NCBI GenBank assembly: GCA_034669505.1
Contig: JAXDNJ010000033.1
Coordinates: forward strand, 1 to 64,000
Direction of reading: 5' to 3'
From: JAFASC01 sp034669505
GTDB lineage: Bacteria; Pseudomonadota; Alphaproteobacteria; Rhizobiales; Beijerinckiaceae
Length of the DNA: 64,000 bases
Shown: positions 1 to 7,840 of the stretch, in pieces
Layout: each line of letters begins with the position of its first letter
How positions within the stretch are numbered: position 1 is the stretch's first letter
The notes under the pieces: generated by a model
What the model saw: the letters and a program-made list of their open reading frames with translations, nothing else
The model's database searches: none
Told to the model about the DNA's origin: nothing
Program-made: the position numbers and the translations under genes

Positions 1-2
1 CG

Positions 3-161
3 CGGCGCGAGCTTACGCCCGAGGCAGCATGGGATGCCGCGCATGTCGACGAGGATTTCCAGATGCGCGTCTGGGGCGCCGATGTGGAGGCGTTGGAGCG
101 GCGGGCCAAGCGTTTCACCGAGATGCGTGCCGCCGCACAACTCCTGCACTTCGTGACCTGA
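3..161 (+). CDS. C-terminal end of an unrecognised protein (5' end outside window)
   Basis: An open frame enters from the left edge and stops with TGA at 159-161, giving about 52 residues rich in Ala, Glu and Arg, with the motif DEDFQMRVWGAD near the middle. It ends 7 bases before the ATG of the decarboxylase remnant, so the two probably belonged to one operon. I do not recognise the family. The composition fits a real high-GC coding end, but the N-terminal domains are missing and no function can be given. Confidence 0.5.
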   Translation, partial: RRELTPEAAWDAAHVDEDFQMRVWGADVEALERRAKRFTEMRAAAQLLHFVT

Positions 162-168
162 GGACAGG

Positions 169-351
169 ATGGCTCACGATCGTCGCAATCGCCAGCGCGC
201 CGTCGAGATCATGCTCGACGTGTTGCGCGACGAAGGCGCGACGACGATTTTCGGCAATCCCGGCTCGACGGAAATGCCGCTCATCGACGCGTTGGTCGAT
301 GCGAGCGATTTCCGCTACATTCTCGGCCTGTAGGAAGCGACCGCGGTCGCG
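169..351 (+). pseudogene. Benzoylformate decarboxylase-like TPP enzyme, N-terminal remnant
   Basis: The frame opens with ATG at 169 and encodes 54 residues matching the N-terminus of thiamine-diphosphate enzymes of the benzoylformate decarboxylase group. The pattern TTIFGNPGSTEMPLI is followed by FRYILGL. The next codon is TAG at 331-333, where the family has Gln (LGLQEA). Reading through gives EATAVAT, which still fits the family, and homology then vanishes. A normal protein has about 530-570 residues. The sequence therefore shows a CAG-to-TAG change plus loss of roughly nine tenths of the gene. Function is lost; it once probably acted in aromatic keto-acid breakdown. Confidence 0.75.
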
Positions 352-522
352 ACGTCATTATTGTCGCTGACCGATGCGACGCGCGAAAGCACGTCTCCAG
401 ATGCTCGCAACGGAGAAAGCACAACGCGCCACAAGCATTCGCAGCAAGATCGAAGCCATGGCCGATCAGCGCCCATTACCGCCGGATGCCGCAGCGCTCG
501 CGGTACTCGCCCGCGGGTTAAT
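352..522. other. Stretch without a recognisable gene after the decarboxylase stump
   Basis: About 170 bases separate the end of the decarboxylase similarity from the convergent DUF1499 gene. An open frame from ATG 374 reads a charged, helix-like segment (KARLQMLATEKAQRATSIR) before running into the opposite gene. It could be the tail of another deleted gene or chance. I see no promoter, repeat or transposon end that explains the deletion. Confidence 0.4.
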
Positions 523-1302
523 TTACTTTGCGGCGTCGAGCTGCGTCTGGATTTCTGCCGCGAATTTTGCAATGCGCTGCGCGTTCGAGCCATAATCGTG
601 CCGGCCGATACGCGAGACGGATCGGACATCGATGCGCGTCTGCCCGGCGAGCGGCCGGATGCGGATCGTGACGTCGGCGGGAAAGCCCATGATTAAAGAG
701 CGATCGACAGCGTCGATATGACCGACGCCGATGCGCCCCCCGGGCGGCGTTTGTTCGACGATCTTCCAGCCGCGCGCCGCGATGGCCCGCAGGATGAGCT
801 GATAGGTCTCGTCCGCCTCCTGATCGAGCAGGATCGGCTGCACGTTGGGGTAAGCCAACCGTTGCTCCTGCCGGGCCTGGGGGGGCGCGACCTCCGGGGT
901 GCGCTGCCCGCGCGCAGCGAGAGCGATTTTCGAGCGCGAAAATTGCGGCGGATCGGCGATGTCGGTCGATACGTCGTTGAGAAGCGGCAGCCGCACCGCA
1001 TTGGCGGCGAGATAGGCGGGGTAACACAAAAGCAGCGCCGCAAGGAACACACCGCTCGCCACAATGCCGGCGCCACGCCGGCCGGTGCGCCAGATGACGA
1101 CCGCCGCAGTGCCGGCGAAGAGGAGCGCAAGGCAGGCGATGAGAACGCCACCGGCGAAGACGGAGAGCGTCGCGGTAGGATCCACGGCCTGACTGCGCGC
1201 CAGCACCACCGCGATCGCGCCGACCGCGAGGGAGAACAGCGCGAGCCGCCGGCTCCAGAGGGCGGCACGCGAGTAGGGCTCCTCGATAATCAGGCGGCGC
1301 AT
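523..1302 (-). CDS. DUF1499 family membrane protein
   Basis: The product has 259 residues. The first 110 hold three hydrophobic segments (about 18-38, 45-70 and 78-105), so the N-terminus is membrane-embedded. The C-terminal half, from about residue 150, carries the DUF1499 pattern: YPNVQPI, then a segment like YQLILRAIAARGW and the repeated strand/Arg-rich ending (IDVRSVSRIGRHDYG). DUF1499 proteins have no established reaction. The gene ends 10 bases from the acyl-CoA synthetase stop side and lies on the same strand just downstream, so it may be cotranscribed with it. Start is the ATG at 1302; no competing start is better supported. Confidence 0.75.
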   Translation of the reverse strand: MRRLIIEEPYSRAALWSRRLALFSLAVGAIAVVLARSQAVDPTATLSVFAGGVLIACLALLFAGTAAVVIWRTGRRGAGIVASGVFLAALLLCYPAYLAANAVRLPLLNDVSTDIADPPQFSRSKIALAARGQRTPEVAPPQARQEQRLAYPNVQPILLDQEADETYQLILRAIAARGWKIVEQTPPGGRIGVGHIDAVDRSLIMGFPADVTIRIRPLAGQTRIDVRSVSRIGRHDYGSNAQRIAKFAAEIQTQLDAAK

Positions 1303-1312
1303 ATTTCCTGCC

Positions 1313-2941
1313 TCACGCGGTCGGAAGCCGATAGGCGCGGAACGCTTCGCGCAGCTTCAGCTTGTTGATCTTGCCGGTCGCGGTGTGGGGGATTTCGCCG
1401 ACGAACTGCACGTCATCCGGCATCCACCATTTGGCGATCTTGCCGTCCATGAACTTCAAAATGTCCTTGGGCTGCGGCTCGCGTCCCTCTTTCTTCACGA
1501 TCACCAGCAGCGGCCGCTCGTCCCATTTTGGGTGATGCACGCCGATCACAGCAGCCTCGGCCACATCGGGGTGGCCGACCGCGAGATTTTCGAGATCGAT
1601 CGAGGAAATCCACTCGCCGCCGGATTTGCTCACGTCCTTGGCGCGGTCGGTGATCTGCATATAGCCGTCGGGATCGATGGTCGCTACGTCGCCGGTGTCG
1701 AAGAAGCCCTCCTCGTCGAGGATTTCCTGGTCCTCGAGCTTGAAATACCGTCGCGCGACCGCCGGCCCTCTGACCTTCAGCCGGCCGAAAGTCTTGCCGT
1801 CCCACGGCAGTCGCTTGTTCTCATCATCCGTGATCTTCATGTCGACGGTGAAGAAGCCGAACCCCTGCTTTGCCTTCAGATCGAACAGCGGATCGCCTTC
1901 GAGGCTTGCGACCTTGTGCTTCATCGATCCAAGCGTGCCGACCGGGCTCATCTCGGTCATGCCCCAGGCGTGGAACACCTCGACGTCATAATCCTTTTCG
2001 AACGTCTCGATCATGGCGCGCGGACAGGCCGAGCCGCCGATCATTACGCGCTTGAGATGCGGCAGTTTGAGATTGTTCGCCTGCATATGTTGCAGGAGCA
2101 TGAGCCAGACCGTCGGCACCGCAGCCGTCATGGTCACCTGCTCCTTGTCGAGCAGTTCGTAGACCGAAGCGCCATCGAGCTTGGCGCCCGGCATGACCAG
2201 TTTCGAGCCTGCCATCGGCACCGAGAAGGCAAGCGACCAGGAATTAGCGTGGAACATCGGTACGACCGGCAGTATCGAGCCGGATGAACTCAGGGCAAGC
2301 GCATCGATGCCGGACAGCGCCAATGAGTGCAGCACGTTGGAGCGGTGCGAATAGAGCACGCCCTTCGGGTCGCCGGTGGTGCCGGATGTATAGCAAAGGC
2401 CGGCGGCGGTATTCTCGTCGAACTCCGCCCATTCGAAGTCTTCGTCGACCTCGGCGAGCCAGTCTTCATAAGCGACGGCATTCTTGAGCTTCGTCGCGGG
2501 CAAGTGCGCGGCGTCGGTCAGAACGACAAAGCGCTCCACGCTCGGCAGCTTATCGGCAATCCCTTCAAGGATCGGCACGAAGGTGAGGTCGACAAACATC
2601 ACGCGGTCCGCCGCGTGATTGACGATCCAGGCGATCTGCTCGGGGAAGAGCCGAGGGTTCACGGTGTGATAGATCGCGCCAAGCCCGGTGATGCCGTACC
2701 AGACTTCAAGGTGGCGCCAGGTATTCCAGGCCAGCGTGCCCACGCGATCGCCAAGCTTGATCCCGTCCTTCTGCAGGCGCTTGGCGACGCGCAGCGCACG
2801 CTGGCGAATATCCGCGTAAGTGGTGCGATGCATCGGCCCTTCGATCGAGCGCGTCACCACCTCGCGGCCGCCATGCTGGATCGCCGCATGATCGATGACC
2901 CGATGAAGCAGCAGCGGCCAGTCCTGCATCAAACCCAGCAT
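1313..2941 (-). CDS. Long/medium-chain fatty acid--CoA ligase (AMP-forming)
   Basis: This 542-residue enzyme adenylates a carboxylic acid with ATP and then forms the CoA thioester, feeding fatty acids into beta-oxidation. All ANL-superfamily signatures are present: the P-loop YTSGTTGDPKG at 184-194, AWGMTEMSP at 325-333, DTGD at 415-418, DRAKD at 432-436 and the catalytic Lys524 in ATGKINK. The start chosen is ATG at 2941, because GGGGAGGA lies six bases before it; a longer frame to 2992 has no such site and adds unusual residues. The length fits the FadD3/AlkK-like family. Acid chain length cannot be read from the sequence. Confidence 0.9.
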   Translation of the reverse strand: MLGLMQDWPLLLHRVIDHAAIQHGGREVVTRSIEGPMHRTTYADIRQRALRVAKRLQKDGIKLGDRVGTLAWNTWRHLEVWYGITGLGAIYHTVNPRLFPEQIAWIVNHAADRVMFVDLTFVPILEGIADKLPSVERFVVLTDAAHLPATKLKNAVAYEDWLAEVDEDFEWAEFDENTAAGLCYTSGTTGDPKGVLYSHRSNVLHSLALSGIDALALSSSGSILPVVPMFHANSWSLAFSVPMAGSKLVMPGAKLDGASVYELLDKEQVTMTAAVPTVWLMLLQHMQANNLKLPHLKRVMIGGSACPRAMIETFEKDYDVEVFHAWGMTEMSPVGTLGSMKHKVASLEGDPLFDLKAKQGFGFFTVDMKITDDENKRLPWDGKTFGRLKVRGPAVARRYFKLEDQEILDEEGFFDTGDVATIDPDGYMQITDRAKDVSKSGGEWISSIDLENLAVGHPDVAEAAVIGVHHPKWDERPLLVIVKKEGREPQPKDILKFMDGKIAKWWMPDDVQFVGEIPHTATGKINKLKLREAFRAYRLPTA

Positions 2942-3135
2942 GGCATTCCTCCCCATCATTCTCCGGCGGAAGCTCCAACCCGCCGGCGGCACGGCTCACC
3001 CCTCCAGGTGGCCACACCCGATTGCCTCTTACGTCATCCTAGCGAAACGCCACCGCAAGCTCCAGAGGACGCGGCTTGCCGCTCGGAGGCTGGGATGCCA
3101 GATAGGCGCGAATATCCCCCTGCGGACCCGAGCGC

Positions 3136-3984
3136 ATGCGGTTTACCGGTACCAAGGATTATGTCGCGACGCAGGACCTGGAGGTCGCGGTGAACGCCGC
3201 AATCGTCCTCGAACGGCCCCTGCTCGTGAAGGGGGAGCCAGGGACCGGCAAAACCGTGCTCGCCGAAGAGATCGCGAAGAGCGTCAACGCCCCGCTGCTC
3301 ACCTGGCACATCAAGTCGACCACCAAGGCTCAGCAGGGTCTCTACGAGTATGACGCGGTCTCACGCCTGCGCGACAGCCAGCTCGGCGATCCGCGCGTCT
3401 CCGATATTTCGAACTACATCAAGCGCGGCAAGCTCTGGGATGCCTTCACTGCCGAGCGCAGGCCGGTCTTGCTCATCGACGAGGTCGACAAGGCCGATAT
3501 CGAGTTCCCGAACGACCTGCTGCTCGAACTCGACCGCATGGAGTTCCACGTCTACGAAACCGGCGAGACGGTCCGCGCGGCAAAGCGCCCGATCGTCGTC
3601 ATCACGTCGAACAACGAGAAGGAGCTGCCGGACGCGTTCCTGCGCCGTTGTTTCTTCCACTACATCCGATTTCCCGATCATGAGACGATGGAGAAGATCG
3701 TCGCCGTGCATTTCCCCGGCATTAAGCGCCGGTTGGTCGAGGAGGCGCTGCGCATCTTCTTCGAGGTGCGCGACGTGCCGGGATTGAAGAAGAAGCCCTC
3801 GACGTCAGAATTGCTCGATTGGCTGAAGCTCTTGCTCAACGAGGATATCGGGCCTGAAACGTTACGCGAGCGCGATCCGAAGAAGCTGATCCCGCCATTG
3901 CACGGCGCGCTGCTCAAGAACGAGCAGGACGTGCACCTGTTCGAGCGGCTGGCGTTTCTAAATAGACGCGAGCGGGAAAGGTAA
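3136..3984 (+). CDS. MoxR-family AAA+ ATPase
   Basis: The 282-residue protein is a MoxR-type chaperone ATPase. Walker A is GEPGTGKT at 33-40, Walker B VLLIDEVD at 111-118, and sensor 1 TSNN at 157-160, followed by the Arg-bearing FLRRCFF at 168-174. MoxR ATPases usually work with a von Willebrand factor A (CoxE/DUF58) partner in maturing enzymes or protein complexes, and that partner gene normally lies next door. Here the next gene is a convergent NTF2-like gene 2 bases away, so the partner is absent from this locus. The gene is divergent from the acyl-CoA ligase, with about 195 bases between starts. Confidence 0.9.
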   Translation: MRFTGTKDYVATQDLEVAVNAAIVLERPLLVKGEPGTGKTVLAEEIAKSVNAPLLTWHIKSTTKAQQGLYEYDAVSRLRDSQLGDPRVSDISNYIKRGKLWDAFTAERRPVLLIDEVDKADIEFPNDLLLELDRMEFHVYETGETVRAAKRPIVVITSNNEKELPDAFLRRCFFHYIRFPDHETMEKIVAVHFPGIKRRLVEEALRIFFEVRDVPGLKKKPSTSELLDWLKLLLNEDIGPETLRERDPKKLIPPLHGALLKNEQDVHLFERLAFLNRRERER

Positions 3985-3986
3985 GT

Positions 3987-4433
3987 TCAAAACATCGTAT
4001 TGCTGTTCTGCGCATTCTCCGGGACGGGTTGGATCACGTCCCAGTGCTCGATGATCTTGCCGTCCTCGACACGAAAGATATCGACGATGGCGCGGCCACG
4101 GTCGGCGTCGTTGAGCCGCGAATGCACATGCACGGCGACAAGATCGCCGTCGGCGATAACGCGCTTCATCTCGTTGATCGCCTGCGGATTGGTCGCGAAG
4201 CGTTTTGACAAAAACGCGACGCTCGGCTCGACCCCGTCCGGCACCAGCGGATTGTGCTGTTTATAGCTCGCGCCGACATAAGTCTCGAAGGCCTCTGCAA
4301 CCTCGTGCTCGTAGAACACCATCTTGTAGAAGGCGGTCACCATATCCTTCGTGCTTTGTTCGGCTTGCGCGGCAGCCAGCGTTCCGGCGAGGAACAAAGG
4401 CAGGATTAGACCGAGGCGGGCAGTTTTGTTCAT
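3987..4433 (-). CDS. SnoaL/NTF2-like secreted protein
   Basis: The product has 148 residues. A signal peptide is evident: MNKTARLG, a hydrophobic core, then an Ala-rich cleavage region ending near residue 24 (AAAQAEQ). The mature part has the SnoaL-like layout: YKMVFYEHEVAEAFETYV, then YKQHNPLVPDG, and late strands VAVHVHSRL and IVDIFRVEDGKIIEHWDVIQ. This cone fold is shared by polyketide cyclases and many proteins of unknown function, so export to the periplasm is fairly safe but the activity is unknown. It converges on moxR with only 2 bases between the stop codons. Confidence 0.8.
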   Translation of the reverse strand: MNKTARLGLILPLFLAGTLAAAQAEQSTKDMVTAFYKMVFYEHEVAEAFETYVGASYKQHNPLVPDGVEPSVAFLSKRFATNPQAINEMKRVIADGDLVAVHVHSRLNDADRGRAIVDIFRVEDGKIIEHWDVIQPVPENAQNSNTMF

Positions 4434-4524
4434 CGTATGTCTCGCCTGAAGCGCGCCAGTTTGGCACCATCCTGGGGCAGGTCAAACGTTCCCCTCCCCG
4501 CCTCGTTGTGCTACCCCGCGCCCC

Positions 4525-5364
4525 ATGAGCACCCGTATCGACCGCCGTTTCGCCGCGCTCGCTGAGGAAGGCCGCGCCGCGCTGGTCACCTTCCTGATGG
4601 GCGGCGACCCGGACCCGCAGACCTCGCTCGAAATCCTGCGCGCCCTGCCGCAGGCTGGCGCCGATGTGATCGAAATCGGCATGCCCTTCACCGATCCGAT
4701 GGCCGACGGCCCCTCAATCCAGGCAGCGGGCCTTCGCGCGCTCAAAGCCGGCATGACCTTGCGCCAAGTGCTCGCCCTTGTCGGCGCCTTTCGCGAGCGC
4801 GACGACACGACGCCGCTGATTCTGATGGGCTATTACAACCCGGTCTACGTCTATGGCGTCCAACGCTTCCTTGCCGACGCGAAATCGGCGGGGGTCGACG
4901 GCCTGATCATCGTCGATCTGCCGCCCGAAGAAGATGCCGAGCTCTGCCTGCCGTCGCTCGCTGCGGGTCTGAACTTTATCCGGCTTGCAACACCGACCAC
5001 GGACGAGCGCCGTTTGCCCGCGGTTCTCGCGAACACGTCGGGCTTCGTCTACTATGTCTCCATCACCGGGATCACCGGCGCGGCCACACCCGATCCGTCG
5101 CGCGTCGGTACGGCAGTGGCGCGGATCAAGCGGCACACGAACCTGCCGGTCGCTGTTGGTTTCGGCGTGAAGAACGCGGCGACTGCGGAAGCGATCGCGC
5201 GCCAAGCGGACGGTGTCGTCGTCGGCACCGCACTTGTCGACGCGCTGAAGCGATCACTCGATGCGGAAAATCGCGCCACGGCGAAAACGATCTCCGCCGT
5301 GGCTGATCTCGTCGCCGCTATCGCGGCTGGCGTGCGCGCAGCGCAGCCCGTCGCGGCCGAATAA
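4525..5364 (+). CDS. trpA: Tryptophan synthase alpha chain
   Basis: The 279-residue TIM-barrel protein cleaves indole-3-glycerol phosphate to indole and glyceraldehyde-3-phosphate, passing indole to TrpB. Catalytic Glu50 (DVIEIGMPF) and Asp61 (DPMADGPSIQ) are present, as is the phosphate-binding GFGVK region near 212 and VVVGTALV near 230. It heads a trpA-accD-folC run, with accD starting 28 bases after its stop. This order is common in Rhizobiales, but there trpF and trpB precede trpA. Here the upstream neighbour is the opposed NTF2-like gene, so trpB must lie elsewhere. Confidence 0.95.
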   Translation: MSTRIDRRFAALAEEGRAALVTFLMGGDPDPQTSLEILRALPQAGADVIEIGMPFTDPMADGPSIQAAGLRALKAGMTLRQVLALVGAFRERDDTTPLILMGYYNPVYVYGVQRFLADAKSAGVDGLIIVDLPPEEDAELCLPSLAAGLNFIRLATPTTDERRLPAVLANTSGFVYYVSITGITGAATPDPSRVGTAVARIKRHTNLPVAVGFGVKNAATAEAIARQADGVVVGTALVDALKRSLDAENRATAKTISAVADLVAAIAAGVRAAQPVAAE

Positions 5365-5392
5365 CATCCATTCGAACCCACTCGAGAGACGC

Positions 5393-6262
5393 ATGAACTG
5401 GATATCGAACGTCGTCCCCCCGAAAATCCGCTCGTTCCTGAAACGCGAGACGCCGGAAAATCTCTGGGTGAAATGCCCGGAGAGCGGGCAACTCGTCTTT
5501 CATAAGGATCTTGAAAACAATCTCTATGTCGTGCCGGGCTCCGGCTACCATATGCGCATCCCTGTGAATGCGCGATTGCACGCGCTCTACGACAACGGCG
5601 AATGGACGAATCTGACGACGCCCGAAGTGCCACTCGACCCGCTGCGCTTCCGCGATGTAAAGCGCTACACGGATCGCTTGAAGGAAAATCGGGCCAAAAC
5701 CGGCAGCGCCGACGCGGTAGGGCTGAGTAGGGGCCGTCTTGAAGGGATGGAGATCGTCACCGCCGTCCAAGACTTCGAATTCATGGGGGGGTCGCTCGGC
5801 ATGGCTGCGGGCGAGGCGATCATCACTGGCATGATGAACGCAATCGACAAACATTGTCCCTTCATCATCTTCACGGCGTCGGGCGGAGCGCGCATGCAGG
5901 AAGGCATGTTTTCGCTGATGCAGATGCCGCGAACGACAATCGCCGTGCAACGCCTGCGCGCGGCGCGGCTGCCCTATATCGTCGTGCTCACGAATCCGAC
6001 GACCGGCGGCGTCACCGCGTCTTACGCGATGCTCGGCGACATTCATATCGCCGAACCCGGCGCCGTGATCGGGTTTGCCGGGGCGCGCGTCATCGAGCAG
6101 ACGATCCGCGAGCGTTTACCGGAGGGGTTTCAGCGCGCCGAATATCTGCAAGCCCACGGCATGGTCGACATAGTCGTGTCGCGGCTTAAAATGCGGGCGA
6201 CGCTCGCACGGCTCTGCGCGCTCTTGACCAAGTCGCCGCGTGAAATGGCGCGGGCGGCCTAG
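5393..6262 (+). CDS. accD: Acetyl-CoA carboxylase carboxyltransferase subunit beta
   Basis: The 289-residue protein is the beta subunit of the carboxyltransferase that moves CO2 from biotin to acetyl-CoA, the first step of fatty acid synthesis. Family marks are the N-terminal MNWISNVVPPKI, the crotonase-like core with FTASGGARMQEG and the segment TTGGVTASYAMLGD. E. coli AccD binds zinc with four N-terminal cysteines. Here only one remains (KCPESGQ), and the second pair is replaced by PGSGYH, as I recall for other Rhizobiales. The start is ATG 5393, matching the family N-terminus; a longer in-frame opening overlaps trpA and looks unlike AccD. Confidence 0.95.
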   Translation: MNWISNVVPPKIRSFLKRETPENLWVKCPESGQLVFHKDLENNLYVVPGSGYHMRIPVNARLHALYDNGEWTNLTTPEVPLDPLRFRDVKRYTDRLKENRAKTGSADAVGLSRGRLEGMEIVTAVQDFEFMGGSLGMAAGEAIITGMMNAIDKHCPFIIFTASGGARMQEGMFSLMQMPRTTIAVQRLRAARLPYIVVLTNPTTGGVTASYAMLGDIHIAEPGAVIGFAGARVIEQTIRERLPEGFQRAEYLQAHGMVDIVVSRLKMRATLARLCALLTKSPREMARAA

Positions 6263-6279
6263 CGCCATAATTGTCCCTA

Positions 6280-6313
6280 GAGACGCGTGCTGCGCACGCT
6301 CCTCAGGATGAGG
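6280..6313. repeat. Short palindromic intergenic repeat (Bradyrhizobium-type)
   Basis: Between accD and folC lies a hairpin, GCGTGC-TGC-GCACGC, flanked by GAGAC on the left and CTCCTCAGGATGAGG on the right. From memory, elements ending this way are dispersed in many copies in Bradyrhizobium-like genomes. It is read into a false N-terminal extension of folC, which supports the downstream folC start. No second copy of this family was found in the window. Confidence 0.6.
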
Positions 6314-6321
6314 GAAGTTCC

Positions 6322-7638
6322 ATGACGTCGCGCGATGAAATCCTCTCGCGCCTTCTCAACCTCCACCCGAAACGCATCGATCTGTCGCTCGGACGTATCG
6401 AGCGGCTTCTCGCCGCGCTCGGCAGTCCGCACGAGCGTCTACCGCCCGTCATTCATGTCGCGGGCACGAACGGCAAGGGCTCGACCATCGCTTTCATGCG
6501 CGCGATGCTCGAAGCGGCGGGCAAACGCGTGCACGTCTATACGTCGCCACATCTGATTGATTTCAACGAACGAATCCGGATCGGGCGAGCGGGCGGGGGA
6601 AGGCTGATTGACGACAGGGCGCTCGAAGCGACGCTTCAGCGCTGCGAAGAAGCGAATGCCCGCGTTCCCATCACTTTTTTCGAGATCACGACGGCGGCGG
6701 CGTTTCTGCTTTTTGCGCAGCATCCCGCCGACGTGCTCCTGCTCGAAGTCGGGCTCGGCGGGCGCGTCGACGCGACCAATGTCATTGCGCATCCGGCACT
6801 GACCATCGTCACACCGGTGTCGATCGATCACCCCGAATTCTTGGGCGACACGATCGAAAAGATTGCCGTTGAAAAGGCCGGCATTTTCAAACGCGCCGTG
6901 CCGGCCGTTCTCGCCGAGCAGGATCAAAACGCGCTCGCCGTTCTCGAAGCGCAGGCGAACCGGCTTCAGGCCCCCATCATCGTCGGCGGCCAGGATTTTT
7001 CGACGCGCGAGGAGAACGGGCGCTTCGTATATGAGGACGAACGCGGGCTTTTAGACCTGCCGCTGCCGAAACTCGTCGGCCGTCACCAACAAGCCAATGC
7101 CGGAACTGCGATCGCCGCATTGCGGCATCTCGATCCGTCCCTGCAGGTGTCCGCGATCGAGACTGGGCTCACGCGCGCCGAATGGCCGGCTCGACTGCAG
7201 CGGCTGAGGCGCGGGCGCGTCGCGGCCCTCGCGCCCCGTGAGGCGGAAATCTGGCTCGACGGCGGACATAATGCCGATGGCGGCCGCGTGCTCGCACAAG
7301 TGATGGCCGATTTCGAAGAGAAGTCGCCACGTCCGCTCATCCTGATCTGCGGCACGCTGGCGACGAAGGAGACGCGTGCGTTCCTGCGCCCATTCAAAGG
7401 CCTCGCGCAGGAGGTCGTTGCCGTACCGATCGCCGGAGATCATTACGGGCGTCTGCCGGCGGAGATCGCGTTTGCCGCGCAGCAGGAAGGCATTCCCGCC
7501 GCGGCGTCCGGGAGCGTGGGCAGCGCGCTCGAATATCTATCGGCGCGAGACTGGTCGGCGCCGCCGCGGATTCTCATCGCCGGCTCGCTTTATCTCGCGG
7601 GCGAGGTGCTAAGATTCGATGGAGCGGTACTAGTTTGA
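6322..7638 (+). CDS. folC: Bifunctional folylpolyglutamate/dihydrofolate synthase
   Basis: The 438-residue Mur-ligase-family enzyme joins glutamate to dihydropteroate and adds further glutamates to folates. The P-loop is GTNGKGS at 48-54. The loop TSPHLIDFNERIRIG, the region HPEFLGDTIEKIAVEKAGIFK and the late DGGHNADGG are typical FolC marks. The start is ATG 6322 (MTSRDEILSRL), in line with known rhizobial proteins; the longer frame from 6271 only translates a palindromic repeat. It is third in the trpA-accD-folC run and is probably cotranscribed, although a 59-base gap holding the repeat separates it from accD. Confidence 0.93.
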   Translation: MTSRDEILSRLLNLHPKRIDLSLGRIERLLAALGSPHERLPPVIHVAGTNGKGSTIAFMRAMLEAAGKRVHVYTSPHLIDFNERIRIGRAGGGRLIDDRALEATLQRCEEANARVPITFFEITTAAAFLLFAQHPADVLLLEVGLGGRVDATNVIAHPALTIVTPVSIDHPEFLGDTIEKIAVEKAGIFKRAVPAVLAEQDQNALAVLEAQANRLQAPIIVGGQDFSTREENGRFVYEDERGLLDLPLPKLVGRHQQANAGTAIAALRHLDPSLQVSAIETGLTRAEWPARLQRLRRGRVAALAPREAEIWLDGGHNADGGRVLAQVMADFEEKSPRPLILICGTLATKETRAFLRPFKGLAQEVVAVPIAGDHYGRLPAEIAFAAQQEGIPAAASGSVGSALEYLSARDWSAPPRILIAGSLYLAGEVLRFDGAVLV

Positions 7639-7644
7639 TTTACA

Positions 7645-7661
7645 AAGCGGTTTCGCCGCTT
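7645..7661 (+). terminator. Weak hairpin after folC
   Basis: Seven bases after the folC stop is AAGCGG-TTTCG-CCGCTT, a 6-bp stem with a 5-base loop. There is no run of T after it, so an intrinsic terminator is possible but not convincing. Confidence 0.3.
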
Positions 7662-7840
7662 GGCTGCTTTGAATGCAGCGAGAGTTAGATCAACAACCGC
7701 GTTGAGCGAGACTCAGCAACAAGAAAGCTGCCCTTGTGAGCGCGTAGATATCAGTGATCCAACTTCTAGTCTGACAGATCGCACAGACATCCCACCTAAT
7801 GTCCTTGCAGACTGGCGGTCTCTTCAAGAGGAGGATCGCC

